DNA of 64,000 nt from positions 4,516,714-4,580,713 of the forward strand of contig CP154954.1 in NCBI GenBank assembly GCA_039621445.1. The letters run 5' to 3'. The stretch is from Euglena gracilis (taxonomy: Eukaryota > Euglenida > Euglenophyceae > Euglenales). Shown here in pieces: positions 21,437 to 33,900 of the stretch. Under the pieces are notes generated by a model. The model was given only the letters and a program-made list of their open reading frames with translations, had not been told where the DNA came from and made no database searches. The position numbers and the translations under genes are program-made. Position 1 is the stretch's first letter, and each line of letters begins with the position of its first letter.

Positions 21437-23264
21437 TCAGCGGGGCAGGACAGGCTCGCCGACGAGTGCAAACGGGGGCCGGCCGCGCTGGTTCCGGAGG
21501 CGGGGCGGCGGCGCCTCCTCCAGCCACGTGCGTTTGGACCGCCACGTCATGTACGCCTCGGCCACAGTCCGCGCGTAGGCGCGATAGTGTGCTTTGTGTG
21601 CAATACGGGGTGGGGTGCGTATGTGTGGGGTGTCGGTATATATACCGTACAGAGCATGGAGGATGGAGCGACACATGGTGGTCCTGTCAACGCTGGTTGT
21701 GGTGGCAGTGACTCTGTCAAGGCGGACATTTTGGGCAATAAACGGCAAAAATAGTGTAAAATTGCCTGAAATCGAGGCTTTGGGCTGGGCATGACCCACA
21801 AATTTGGAGGTATGAAAAATAATGCCACATTCTTTTACGTATACATATTACATATTGCATACGTGTGCGTTTGTTTGTGCATTCGCGCATGTATGTTTGT
21901 GTTTGTGCGTGTGCACAGGGGTGTGTGTGTGTGTGCGTGCGTGCGTGCGTGTGCACGCCCTCATGCATGTGTGCCTGCGCACTCATGTCAAGTTACACTC
22001 AAGTCTGTGGGGGGGGGTGCGCGCGTGCATGCGCGGGTGTTTGTGTTGGTGGATGGGTGGGTGGGAGAGGGTGCAGGCATGTGGGTGTGAGTATACTAAA
22101 TAAAAAAAAATAGGTCTAACCACAATAGGTGCGTCGAAGCCCTGTTGATTGTGGATTAAGTGTCACCAACCTGCACCTTTCAGCCCCGTCTCACAGCAGA
22201 ATGCATATCGGCACTTCAGACACAGAGGGACAGACACAGACTGGGTGAACGTCGAGTCCGCCACCCGGCGCGCGAACTCGAGGTCGGCGGGCTGGAGCAC
22301 CGTCCGCAGGGGGAGGGGGCCCGGCCGGCCGAGGTGCCGGAGGTACTCATACCGCGCTCGGATGACGGACCGGAACGGCAGCCCCAAATAGGCCGGGAAG
22401 CCGTTGATGGCAGAGACAAGGTCAGAGGGCCTCGGGTGCCAAGTTCGGCAATTCAGTCATCAGATGTAGCAAGAAACGTGCTGTGTCCATCGGGGGGAGG
22501 GGGTTGCTACTGTCAATGGCGCATGTCAATTGCTAATGTCAATTGCAAGGATTTCATTTTGGAAATCTGTTCTCAAAAGACCAGCCCAAAGTTTTGGTTG
22601 TTTCCAAGTTCAATCATTCTCATCTGCCATTCAATTGAAGATGAGCATGCACCAGTCCTTTTGAAATACCAGAAGAAGAACAATCCTTTTGAGCCCCTTC
22701 CACCCTTTTCATACAAATACAACAACTAACAGCAAAAAGAGTATACGTATGTATGTACATATATTATAATGCCCGGCTCTTAGACAGATTGAGATCAGGG
22801 TTTGGCAAATCTCGAAGTTTTTTTGGGCCTCATATTTCAATGAAAGAATGCAAAAATAGCAAAATTTCAAAAAAAATCCTCAAAATCGCAAAGATCCTCA
22901 AAATTGCGGAACGCTTTAATTCTTCCCTGGAATGCGCATCGCGGTTGTGTTTTGTGGGGAGGTCTTTTTGGGAGGAGTCCGTTCAATCCTTGAACAATTC
23001 AAATGTTCAACCCTTTTTACAGTCCCCATTTTTTTTGTTCAACCAGTTTTGGCAGTTTATCGTTTTTTTCTTCGCTAAAAGGGCCACGTTTTGTCGGCAT
23101 GCTCGTTTGTGCTGAGGGGCAGGTCTGATGGAGACCAAAAGTCCATTCTGATTATTATAATTATTATCATCAGCAGCAGCAGCAGCAGCATTTATTATTA
23201 TTATTATTATTATTATTATCATCATTATCATCATCATTATCATTCATTATTATCATTATTATCA

Positions 23265-23303
<39 letters not shown>

Positions 23304-26079
23304 CGCAGGTTGCCACTTTGATGCCACCTTCCATAAGCAGTCAAGTAACTGCACTTCAAAAAAACCACATGTTTGGTGAAGGCTCCAAATACAAATTATG
23401 TGTGCAGAAATACGACTTATATGACTACACAAAAAAATATGCCACTCCCTGCTTGGAATCTTCCTTTGGGAGTGAACTGCCCCATTTAATTGCGCGGTGC
23501 CCAAACTGGTGTGCGGTTGCCCAAATAAGTATCACACCCATGAGGGTCCGAAACGTCGGTCCAATAATGTGCACACCCCGTGCACTTAACCCCCCCTTGC
23601 CTATCGACCGGGTTCCTACAACCCCCGACCAAGGGGGTGGGCATAGGCACCCCCTTACCTGCAACCCTCGACTGGGGGTGGTCGTTGTCCAGGGGTGGTC
23701 AGTGGGCAAAGGGGGGGGGGTAAATGGGATGGGGTACAGTTGGGAAGGGAAGAAAAAACAGAAACAACTTTGATTTTGGGGAAGTGTGGGAAATACTGCA
23801 ACCAATAAACAATGCCAAACTTTGGGTCGCATGCGTGGGGAAAAATGACAGGGGACGTGCATGGGCTTTGCGTGGCAGTCTCCTGCGGGGAGGATTCCTT
23901 TGCACAGGAGGCCTCTGACTGGGGGCCCCGATTTTCTTTGTTGAACGCAGGCCGCCGCTTCTTTTCTCCAAACCCCATTTGTTTGTCAGCAAACCGGAGG
24001 CAACGCTGCTCAGCCGCCCTCAAACATCTCATGTCGTGCAATGGTTTCATGTGTTGCAACCATCATTTGAGAATACGTTGCTTTCCCTGTGTGCAACATA
24101 TGTGTCACGCAACACACAAATGTCCAACGCGCCAACACACACAGCTGCAAAATGCCACTCATAAACCCGCCCCTCATGATAGAAGCATGGGCAGTGTCAA
24201 AATAAAAGCACCCCCCCCCGCCACCGAAGGCAACGGCCCACTCAAGCACACCCGCATTTTGACAGTAATTCTGAAAGGAAATCAACAAAAATCAGACAGG
24301 TGGTCTTGGAGGCGGAGGTCCGCTAAGAGCGCACCCGCGCTTCAATTGAGGGGGAACATGCAGCACCCTCGCCCCCCTGACCCCCTGACCACAGGCACCA
24401 AACCTTTCGGCAGGGCAGAACGGGAAGGCCTGGTGGGGTGGGGACAAATTTCTTTAACAAATCCGCCTGGCGCCGAAGGCGCCGTGAAAAATTTGGGGGG
24501 GTCAGAAATTGGTGCTCCCGGGAATACGGGGGGTGGGGGGGTCGACCCCCCCTCCACCCACCACCCTGGGCTGGGTGTTTGGCCAATTCCCGTTCTGCGC
24601 TGGCACTCGGAGGGGCCCACACCCAGGCAGGCAGATGGGGATGGCGGGGGGCCCGGGCAGGTACCGCACCCGCCGCAGCACGCCCTCCTCCCAGTCCTCC
24701 ACCACCACCTGCGGCGACGCGGCGAGCACCGCCGGCGCGGCCAGGCCGAGCTCCGTCAGGCGCCGGGCGACGGCCGCCACGTAGTAGCTGGGCCGCAGCA
24801 GCGCCGTTGACCGGGGGGCCCCAGGCAGATACGGCCGACCCCCCAAATCAACTTTTTGGGACCCGGGGGAGGGGGGGGGTCCAGACCCACTCACCCACCC
24901 ACTGGGGGGAGGAGGGAGGAGGGGGGACCACTTTTGGTGGCCGATTTTCGGGTCCAATACGATTCGGTTTGATTCTCAAATAAACAAAGGAACCTAACAA
25001 TAATAACAACAGCTGCTGCAAGCACAACAATAACAACATCAACAACAACAACAAAAATTATAATTATAAAATAATAATACTAATAATAATAAGATAATAA
25101 TTATTCTAATAATAAGAATAATAATCTAATCTAATAATAAAGAATAATATAAAATTTTGCCATTTTGAGGGGAAGCGTGCTTTTTGACTTTTCCAAGATG
25201 GATGTTGAACGGGGGGTGAACGATGGCGGGATGTGTGCATGGAGACACCGCTGGAGTTGCGTTGAGGACCGCCACGTCCACCCCCAGGTCGGTCAGGTAC
25301 TTGAGGCGCTGCTGCAGCGTCGGCAGCTCGATGTTCAGGATGTTGGGTACCTCGTTGAGGGCGTCGCCCACCCGGATTCCATTGGATTGCAGGAGAGTGT
25401 CTGCAGGGCACAAGACGAGGTCGGCCAATGTCAAAAGCAAAGGAAATATCAGTGTCTTTTCCTATTAACTTTAAAAGAAACAAAAAATGCCAAATGGTTG
25501 CCTATTGTCGGGGCAAAGAGGGGGTGTGAAGATGGTTTGGTCGGCGCCAATATGTGCGAATTTTCTGGGGACAGAAAGTCAAAATCAATAAAACCTCGGG
25601 TCGACAGCCAAATCGCAAAGTGGAACGCTTTCTTCCTATTATTGTTGCCGATTCTAAAAATCAATCAAACAAACAAAAACCCCCATCATTTAACGCGCCT
25701 GGAGGGAAATAACGTTCCTTTTCGAGTTATGATCCCAGATTATTCGCCCGCCCAAAAAATAGTCGAGGCATCAAAACTTCCTCAAAAGGCAGGGTGAGGA
25801 CGAGGCCTTGTTTGTAAAATATCCGCCACGCGACACAAACCAAGGAGTCCCAATGCAAGGCCCGGCACCGTTACCCAACGCCCTCCGTTGGTCGGTCCGC
25901 AGCACCTCCAGCAGGCGCCGTACCTCCCCCGCTTCTTTTTCTAACAGCCGCGTGATGGCTAACAGAGCGCGGTGGACCATTCCCATGGTCTCCCTAACCA
26001 CCTCTTCCCCTCCCCCCCCACTTGGAAGTCGTCGCCGAACAGGTTTTCGGGGATCACATTGTCGGCGGGGGGAACACAT
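21437..26079 (-). CDS. mTERF-family protein, 5 exons
   Basis: Mitochondrial transcription termination factor family: helical-repeat nucleic-acid-binding proteins of mitochondria or plastids. Exons: 26079-25875, 25400-25249, 24801-24665, 22430-22253 (end uncertain), 21571-21437 with TGA, about 268 codons. The first four junctions keep frame. Repeats of the form 'L..LG......P.vL' are visible: [49 protein letters not shown]...YEYLRHLG, then [15 protein letters not shown], resembling MTERF3 C-termini. The N-terminus [18 protein letters not shown] is Arg-rich, consistent with an organelle presequence. Introns 1 and 3 are GT-AG. Intron 2 is not, with GCG at both borders. The last junction shares only CG and is the weakest. 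The start at 26079 was chosen as an in-frame ATG giving correct phase. Confidence 0.82.
23151..23302. repeat. ATT/ATC trinucleotide microsatellite
   Basis: About 150 bp of ATT/ATC with a short CAG run, in mTERF intron 3. The Ile/Ser-repeat reading frames across it are artefacts. Confidence 0.95.
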
Positions 26080-26197
26080 ATTTGTGCGCACACGTTCATT
26101 TCTGTGTGTGCATACGTTGACAGGTGTATCTAAACACGTACTCTGCGCCCATACAGTTGGCGAGTACAGAGGGGGAGGCAAACCTGCTGAATAAAAA

Positions 26198-26290
26198 AAA
26201 ATATATATATATATATATATAGAGATATATATATATATATATATAGAGATATATATATATATATATATATAATAGATATATATATATATA

Positions 26291-26334
<44 letters not shown>

Positions 26335-26348
26335 TATATATATATATA

Positions 26349-26392
<44 letters not shown>
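26198..26392. repeat. (TA)n microsatellite
   Basis: About 195 bp of alternating TA with scattered AGAGA and TCTA interruptions, just upstream of the mTERF start. Confidence 0.97.
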
Positions 26393-26399
26393 TAAAGCC

Positions 26400-27960
26400 A
26401 GGTTGGTGAGTACAGGCACAGAGGCCAACTTTCGGGCAGGACTGGCAGGATATTAGATGACAGGGAGGGGGGTGAGTTGGGACCCCATTCCTCCCCCCTT
26501 TTATCGGCCATTTCGGTCCATTTTTTGATCGTTTTGGCCAAGCATTATCAGCTTTTGTCCATTTATTGCCGCATCGTCAAAATCAATATCTAGCATCAAT
26601 TTTAATTCATTTTGGGCTGTTTAAAAAACCATTTTAGGGGGCCATTGGCCTTTTTCAACGCCATTTTGACATTTTCACCCATTTTATGGTGGTCATCCCA
26701 ACAGACTACTAAAAAAAAAGCTTCTCTCAAATATGCAAATGCAAAAAAAGAGAAAATTGATCACACAATTATTCCCAAAAGTATTGAACCACCTTTTTCG
26801 TGCTTTGAAGCCCTCCTCCCCCATCAGCGAGTTTAATTTTTTTGCAGCCGCACAAAGGGCGGATGAATGGCAACAAATTTTTGCCATTCAGGGGTGTAAA
26901 AATGGGTTAAGTATGGGATCAAATGGGTTGGAAAAGGGCTCGCCAGCTCAAATTTTGGGCGCAAAATCCATTTTTCATAATTGGCCATTTTGGGAAATCT
27001 CTTCGGTTTCGATTTTTGAGTTCCGGGTTCATTTGAACCCCATGGGGCCAGCACCAGCTGGAAGACCTTTTTGGGGGGCGAGGGGGGGCGCAGCCAGCAG
27101 CATTTTCAGACACAGAGACAGCCCAGAGCTTCCAGCCTCTGGGCTGCCCCACGCCCTGCCCCCTTCAAACCCGAGCGGGGATCCGGAACCTCCCTGGTAA
27201 CAAAAAAGAATTTTCACCACACTTTTCACTGGACAAATTTCGGAGAAAAATTTTGTATGTTTTGGGCCCATTCTTTGAAATAAAAAAAATGCATGGGAAC
27301 GTGACTTTTTGAATAAAATCTTCCAGCACAAAGCGCCAGGAAATCTTTTTGGTATACGAAGTGCAGGCAATGCCAAAAAAAATTTGGAATGCTCACCATG
27401 GAGGCTGGGAACCAGTTTTGGGAAACAAAACCAACCGCCGGTGGATACGGCTCAACGACTTAGAGTGGGGACCTGGAGGGGGGGGTTTGGACCCCTCAGA
27501 CCTGTACAAAACCCTCAAAATAATATAAAAATAATAACCCTGAGGACAAGAGTGGAACATTTTTCAATTTTCAAAAATTCCATAAAAGTTCAGTCAGGGA
27601 CCCTGACTGATATTTCAAAAGCAGCACAAAAGTTAGCCAGCAATCCTTGGGCATATTCTAGCCGAAAAGGGCCAACTACGCACCAACCTGCCCCCCCCCC
27701 CTCCCCAGAGAGTCAGCTGGTACAAGCCTCGTTGTCAACCGAAGAAGGCCGAGTAGTGGACCTTACAACGTGACAAGTCAGCTGTTGCGGGCCCCAGGAG
27801 ACAACTTATCATCATGATCGGTGAGAACCTCACGGGGGGGGGGGGGGGAGGATGCAAATTGGCGAGTACCAGTCCAAAGGCCAACTTCTGGGGGTACGAT
27901 GCGCACGCAGTTATACCTATCATCGCAATTTCCATTTGCATCCCCACGGCTGTTTCGCCC
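26400..27960. other. Gene-free stretch between the membrane-protein gene and mTERF
   Basis: AT-rich text with TTTTTTGGGG-type words and degenerate dispersed repeats (for example 26850-27300 resembles 28740-29000: GGCCATT, CGCAGCTCAAATTTT-like blocks, a shared first half). No exon with supportable borders. Confidence 0.5.
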
Positions 27961-30900
27961 ACCCTCAGGCTGGGGGTTCCGGCAGGCCATGGCCATCACC
28001 CCGGCCTCGTCGAGGAGGGAGGCAAGAGGAGCGAGGTCCTCCGCGGGCTGGAAGGCGAGGGGCAGGTGGACCCCCACGGCGGGTGGACTGGGCTGGGACT
28101 GGTTAGGCATAAGTCACGCCTCAGTTGCACGCTTGGGCTTTCCGTTTGTGCCATTTATGACCCAACCGGATGTTTTTTAGGAGGTAATTTTTTTTAGGAA
28201 TCTCACATTTGAATCTGTTTGAATCTCGGAAACTTTCGGGAAATGCCTCCACAAGGGCCGATTGTTGGGGGGTCCCTCCCAGGGGGATGGGTGTTGTGGT
28301 CATGCTTGTGCTTACCGACCGGGGGGGGGGGGGGGGGGCTATAGGGTGCCTGCCCCAAGCAGGCACACCCCCCGGGGGTGGGGAAGGGGTCCGGGGGGAT
28401 ACCCAGAAAATTTTCATTGAAAATGGCCTTTTCCGGGCCCGCGGCACCTTTGCCGAAGGTGCCGGGGTTAGAGGGGGGTGCCTGCTAGGGGCAGGCACCC
28501 CCAAAACCCTACGCCCCCCAGGGGGGGGGGGTCGGATCAGGTGCTATGGGGTGCCTGCCCCTAGCACCCGCCCCCATGGGGTAGGGACCCGACTAAGCAC
28601 AAGCCTGGTTGTGGTGTCCCCCCAGGGTCTTAAAAGGAAGCCTGGTTAATGACCTAATTGACCAAAATCCTCCAAAAGAGGGCCGAAAAGCAGCAACCAG
28701 CGTCGCTTAGTGACTCCCCAAGGCAAGGGGAGTCCGTTTCAAGGGCTGAATATTTTGGGCTGGCTGGAGAGAGAGGGCTGCCTGCTGAACAACCCCACCA
28801 CAGGAGCTGCACAGATGGGCCATTATGAGCAAAAATGTGTCCGAAAGGGATGCGCAGCTCAAATTTTTTTTAGAAAATCGATTTTTTTGTACGATTGGCA
28901 GTTTTGGGGCATTTTTACAACTTCGATTTTTTTTGACACCCTGTCATCTGCCATCTGTCACACAGTCAGAGGACCCGAAAACAAAATATCCGTTACCATC
29001 CAGACGTCCTTCGGGCTGCTCAACAGATGGAAAAACGCTCCCCGGATTGGGCGTCTGGCACTGTGAAAAGACCCTTGGCTGGCTGGATCCCCCTACCCGG
29101 AGAATAGAGCCCCCTCAGGCCGCAGCGCCGACTTGGTGGCAACAGAAAACCACCCCATTTACCAGGAAAGTTTAGGAAAGCTTCAAAACAACTGATTCCT
29201 ACCAGAGAATTTCAGGCCATCGTCCACTGGTCTCTGGGTGCCCCGGTGGTTAGCGCGACGGACAGCCCACCTGCCTGCCCAAGATGCCACAACCCCACAG
29301 ATGTCAGAGGTCACCACCTTGTCTGTTACCACAAAAACAACATTGTCCGGCGGCACAATGCGGTGCGTTGAGCAGAAACCGACGCCTAACTATCTAGGGT
29401 GTAAAACCAAGTGTCGCTCAGCCCCAAGGGAGTGGCTGAAGCTGCCTCGGCCTGGCCCACGGCGGCCCACGGCACGTCCACGAAATAGGACTCCAGCAGT
29501 TCCCTGGCCAGGGCTCTGTCCTCCCCCAACGGAAACATGTGCTGGTTTGACCACCCCTGACCGGATGCAATGAGGAGCCGGGCATTGACAATGGCGGTGA
29601 AACGTTGAACGGAGCGATGCACAAATGCAAGTACAAGTGCAAGTGCGTTTTCAGAAAAACTAACGAAAACACCAAAAAAATGTTACACCAAAAGAAAACG
29701 TGGTGCAAACGTGCAAAAATGAAATGTTGGTTTGCCCAGGTGCATGCACTTGTTTTTCATTATTGAACCACGCTAGTGTGAAATCGTCCAAAAATGAACA
29801 TATGCAACTTCCAGCTGAACAAGTATGAGTACGAGTACGATTTCAAGCAAGCCCCAACGAAAACGACCCTGTCACAATCCTGAAACCCAAACGCAACGGT
29901 TGGTGGGGGGGGACATGTTACACACCGCACACACAACAATTCTGCGGCTGAACCCGAAGGGTTCGCACAGGCTATCGAATGCTTGGTGATTGTGGAATGC
30001 AAAAAAACAAACCTTCGGTGTTAATACTTCCTGCCTGGATGGCGTCCCAATCTGTCGGGGAGGTGCCCCACCAAAGCTGTAAACAAAAGGTGCATGGGTG
30101 GTCGACTTCCCACCCAGAAGGTGGGGGTGGGTCGACCCCCCCCCGGTCCCAGCACAGCAAGGAAAAATCCCTTCGACACCCAAGGTGCCAAAGGAAATCT
30201 TTGACCGAGAAATTGGCGCACCTGGAAAACACAGAAGCCCTGGATGGGAGGGGTTGACCCCCCAACCAGGCTGTTTTTTACCAACCCCAGGGGGGGGGGG
30301 GTCCGGAGTGCCTGTGAGTGCCTGCCCAGGCAGGCACTACCCCCCCCCCGGATTTCGGCCTGTGCCCAGGCACATTCCTTTGAAAATAGGCCATTTTTGG
30401 CTCCCCAGTGCCTTCGGCGCTGGGGTTGTGCTAGGGCACTTTTGGCCGTGTGCCTTACCCCCCCCCGGGGGTCGGATTTGGAGTGCCTTGGGGTTCCTGC
30501 CCAGGCAGGCACCCCCCCCCCCCGGGGTGGGGTCGGCACCCGACAAAAAAAATAGCCTGCCCGCAACCACACCAACCATAGGCACCAAACATGGGGTTTT
30601 GGAGATTTTTTTGCAGCCCTGACCCCACACACCAAGGCAACGAGGGGGGCGTTGCTGTACCGGGGAGGGGGGGATCTGACTGGAAACAATTGCCGACGGG
30701 AAAAACTCTGTCGGGAAGAATATTGGATAAATCCTTAAAGTGCCGGGAAAGATTCTGGACAGAAAAACCTCGTGAACCCATTTTTCAGGAAAACACAAGA
30801 GAATTAACACCAAATCACAAGGTTTCTGCAAATCCAAACTTCAAAAAATTAATAAAATACTAACCTCCAAATCACAAAACAATGCAAAAATACATCCTTT

Positions 30901-33900
30901 CATTTTGAAGGCAGGAGGGGGAAATGCGCACAAAATGCTGGACAGCCCTCGAAAAAAATGCGCAAAAATGCGAAAAAAAAATGCAAAAAAAAATGCGCTG
31001 AGTTGTGACATTCCTAAGGGGAAAAAGGACTTCGAAAAATTTCCAACGATAAGCCCAAAATTAAACCAAAATCACCAAAAAGAGCTGAAACGAAGGCATT
31101 TTGGCCAAAAAAAAAATGCACGAGCAAGGCGTCACTCTCCGTTCACCATAACCAACAATGTCAGCCATGGTGCCCCATGCTTGTGACCAGGGGAGTAGCA
31201 TTCCCCCGCATTTCATCTTGCTCCATCTGCTCAGCTTCTTGGCAGCAAGCTTTTGTCCAAGAATAAAATTTCCATTGAAAAAAGCTTGGATGATCAGCCC
31301 TTGAACTTGAAGCCATTTTGTGAAAAAAATCTGAGGGAAGAATGGATAATTTGATTATTGACGGAAAGAGGGATGGATGACAACATAGAACTGTTCAGAA
31401 GGACGGTGTTCAAGAACACCAATGTCAAGTTTGTTTTTGACATATGGACAATGTGGGTAACATGGACAATGTGGACAAAACGCCTCCAAAAAGTGTAAAA
31501 AAAAGTGTGAAAATGGAAAAAATGCGCAAAAATATGCGCAAAATGCGCAAAAATGCGCATTTTTGAAAAATTGACAAAAATACGCAAAAAAAATGCGCAA
31601 AAATGCGCACCGTATTCCCCCCCCCCTTTTGAAGGATCACCACATTCTGAAAACACAAAACAAGTGACCTGGAACGTAAATACTCCAAAAATCAAATCGG
31701 TGCGAAGCGCCGAAGACGATTTTTGGGCGTTCACTTTGAGGACTTTGGATGTTCTTAAATTTTCCGGGAAAAATCCTTGGATGGATCCTTAAAAATGGCA
31801 GGAGAAACCGTGGAAAAAATTTCGTCCAGAATTTTTCCCACGACAAATTTTCCTGTTCAAATTCCCCCCCAGTATGGGGGAGAAACACAAACACGGACCC
31901 TCGAAAAACGCGACACAAAAAAATCAAAAAGCGCAAGAAACATTTTGCCAAAATTGAAAAGAAAAACGCAAAAAAAATTGCAAAAAAAGCGCGTTTGCGT
32001 TCCGCCCCTCCCCTCTCCCAGGTGGCTTCTGCGCGGCGACCGGGCAGCTCCACAGCCAGCCCTGCGCTGGGTGGCCCGCAGGGCGTCGATGCTACAAGTC
32101 CGAAGCTGCGGGCACGCCAATAGCCGCGGGCTGGGGTTTTCTTAAGCACTCCAAGGGGCCCCCGAGGCCGGCTGGAGAAAAAAAAAGGGAGCCGGCTGGA
32201 CCTCCCCAGGGGGTCGGGGGGGGGGGGGTAATCGGGAACCCCCCAAAAAGGTCAAAATTTCCTTCCGGCGCTTTGCGCCGAAATTTTTTCCATTTTGCAC
32301 AATTCTTTTGCCAAAAAATGCCCAAAATGGCACTTTTGGTCGTTTCGGAGGGTCAAAGATTCTCGACCCGGCGCCTTGAGCCGGGCCGAAAATCGGTCAC
32401 CCGGACCTTGTTTCGGTTGGGGCGCTGGTTGGCAGCCGTGCCACACCGGCACCTCTCAGCCCCAACCAGGAGTTTTTTTTAAAGACCGGGGGGGGGGGGG
32501 GGGGGCCCCCACCCACCCCTGGGGGGGTCCCGGGGAACCCACCCAAAAATCGCGAAAAATACCAAAAATAGCACTTTTTTCAAAAAATTTCGGTGCCTTC
32601 GGCGCGCGCCGAAAAGTACATCCCACTTCCCCTGGGGTGATCCCCCTGGGGTGGGGGGGGGGGGGCTGGTCCGGCCCCACCAACCCTTCCCCCCCCCCCG
32701 GGGGTCCACGACTAAAAAAAAAAAAACCCCTGGCTTGGAAATTAAGAAAACCGCCGGCTGCGGGGTGGACACCTCCAGCAGGTCAAAGTGCCGCAGCACC
32801 GCCTCGTCCAGCACCATCCCTGTGGGGGGCCCACCAGAATTCGCACCCGACGGCAGTCGTACAAGCTCAGTGGGAGTTGAGGCCAAAGGCAGGGGCGGGG
32901 TGGGGGGGGTTCGTGGGGGGACAGCGCAGACCTCTGTTTAGTGTGTATCAATGATACACATCGATACACAAATTTTTTGGCCGATACACACCGATACACA
33001 AATTTTTTTTGCCAATACACACTAAACAGAGGTCTGGAACAGCGGCATGCCCATGGCAACCGATTTTCAGCCCGGCGTGTAGCAGGAGAATATTGACCTT
33101 TTGCGGGAATATGGCCCGGATTTGGTCTAAATTCGGCCTAACTCTGGTCTGAAACAGGGCCCAAACTCGTCCTATAATTCCATATAGGCAACCCCCACAT
33201 ACATCTGGCCATGACTTCAACCCGGTCCCTAAAAATTCTCCAAATTTCCCGAAAAGATTGGGAACCGGATTCGCATTATATGTCCCTACCGATTGGCCAA
33301 AAATGCGACCCCAAATCAAACAAAAGCCCCCTGAGCACTGGCAGCCGGCTGCTAACATTTTGGAAAGTTGGGCTTCAGGGTTGCTAATATTTTGGGGTTG
33401 CCTGTGTTCGGAGAGTCTCTTCTTTCTGCCGTGTCAGTTAAATTCATTGCAACCAGTCAGGGGAGGGGAATCAGGGGTCAGGGGTCTTTACATTTGGATG
33501 CTGGTGGAGAATCGGCCAAAGAGCTGGGGGGAGTCAGCTGTGATTTTGATTGATTTTGATTTGATTTTGATTGTGATCCTGTGTTTTTGGCCGAGGCCGA
33601 AAGATGTGTACCATTTCTGAAAGTAACGCCAAAAGACACAGGGTCGCCGCCATTCGGGGACAAACAAATGAGCATTTGGAGTGTTGCCTCCCTGGGCAGT
33701 GTTGCGCCATCTGAGCCATGCTGTGCAGTGCACATGAGATTGAGGAGGGGCGGTGACACAGCACACACCCGTCAGGTCGGTAGGCGGTGGGAAGAGCAAG
33801 GCCATCCGAATGCGCCTCGCTTCCTCCTTCCGGTCCAGGGCTGCGTCCCCTTCCGCTGCGAGGGGGTGGCTGTGCTGGTTCGGGTTCAGAAAAGGGCACG

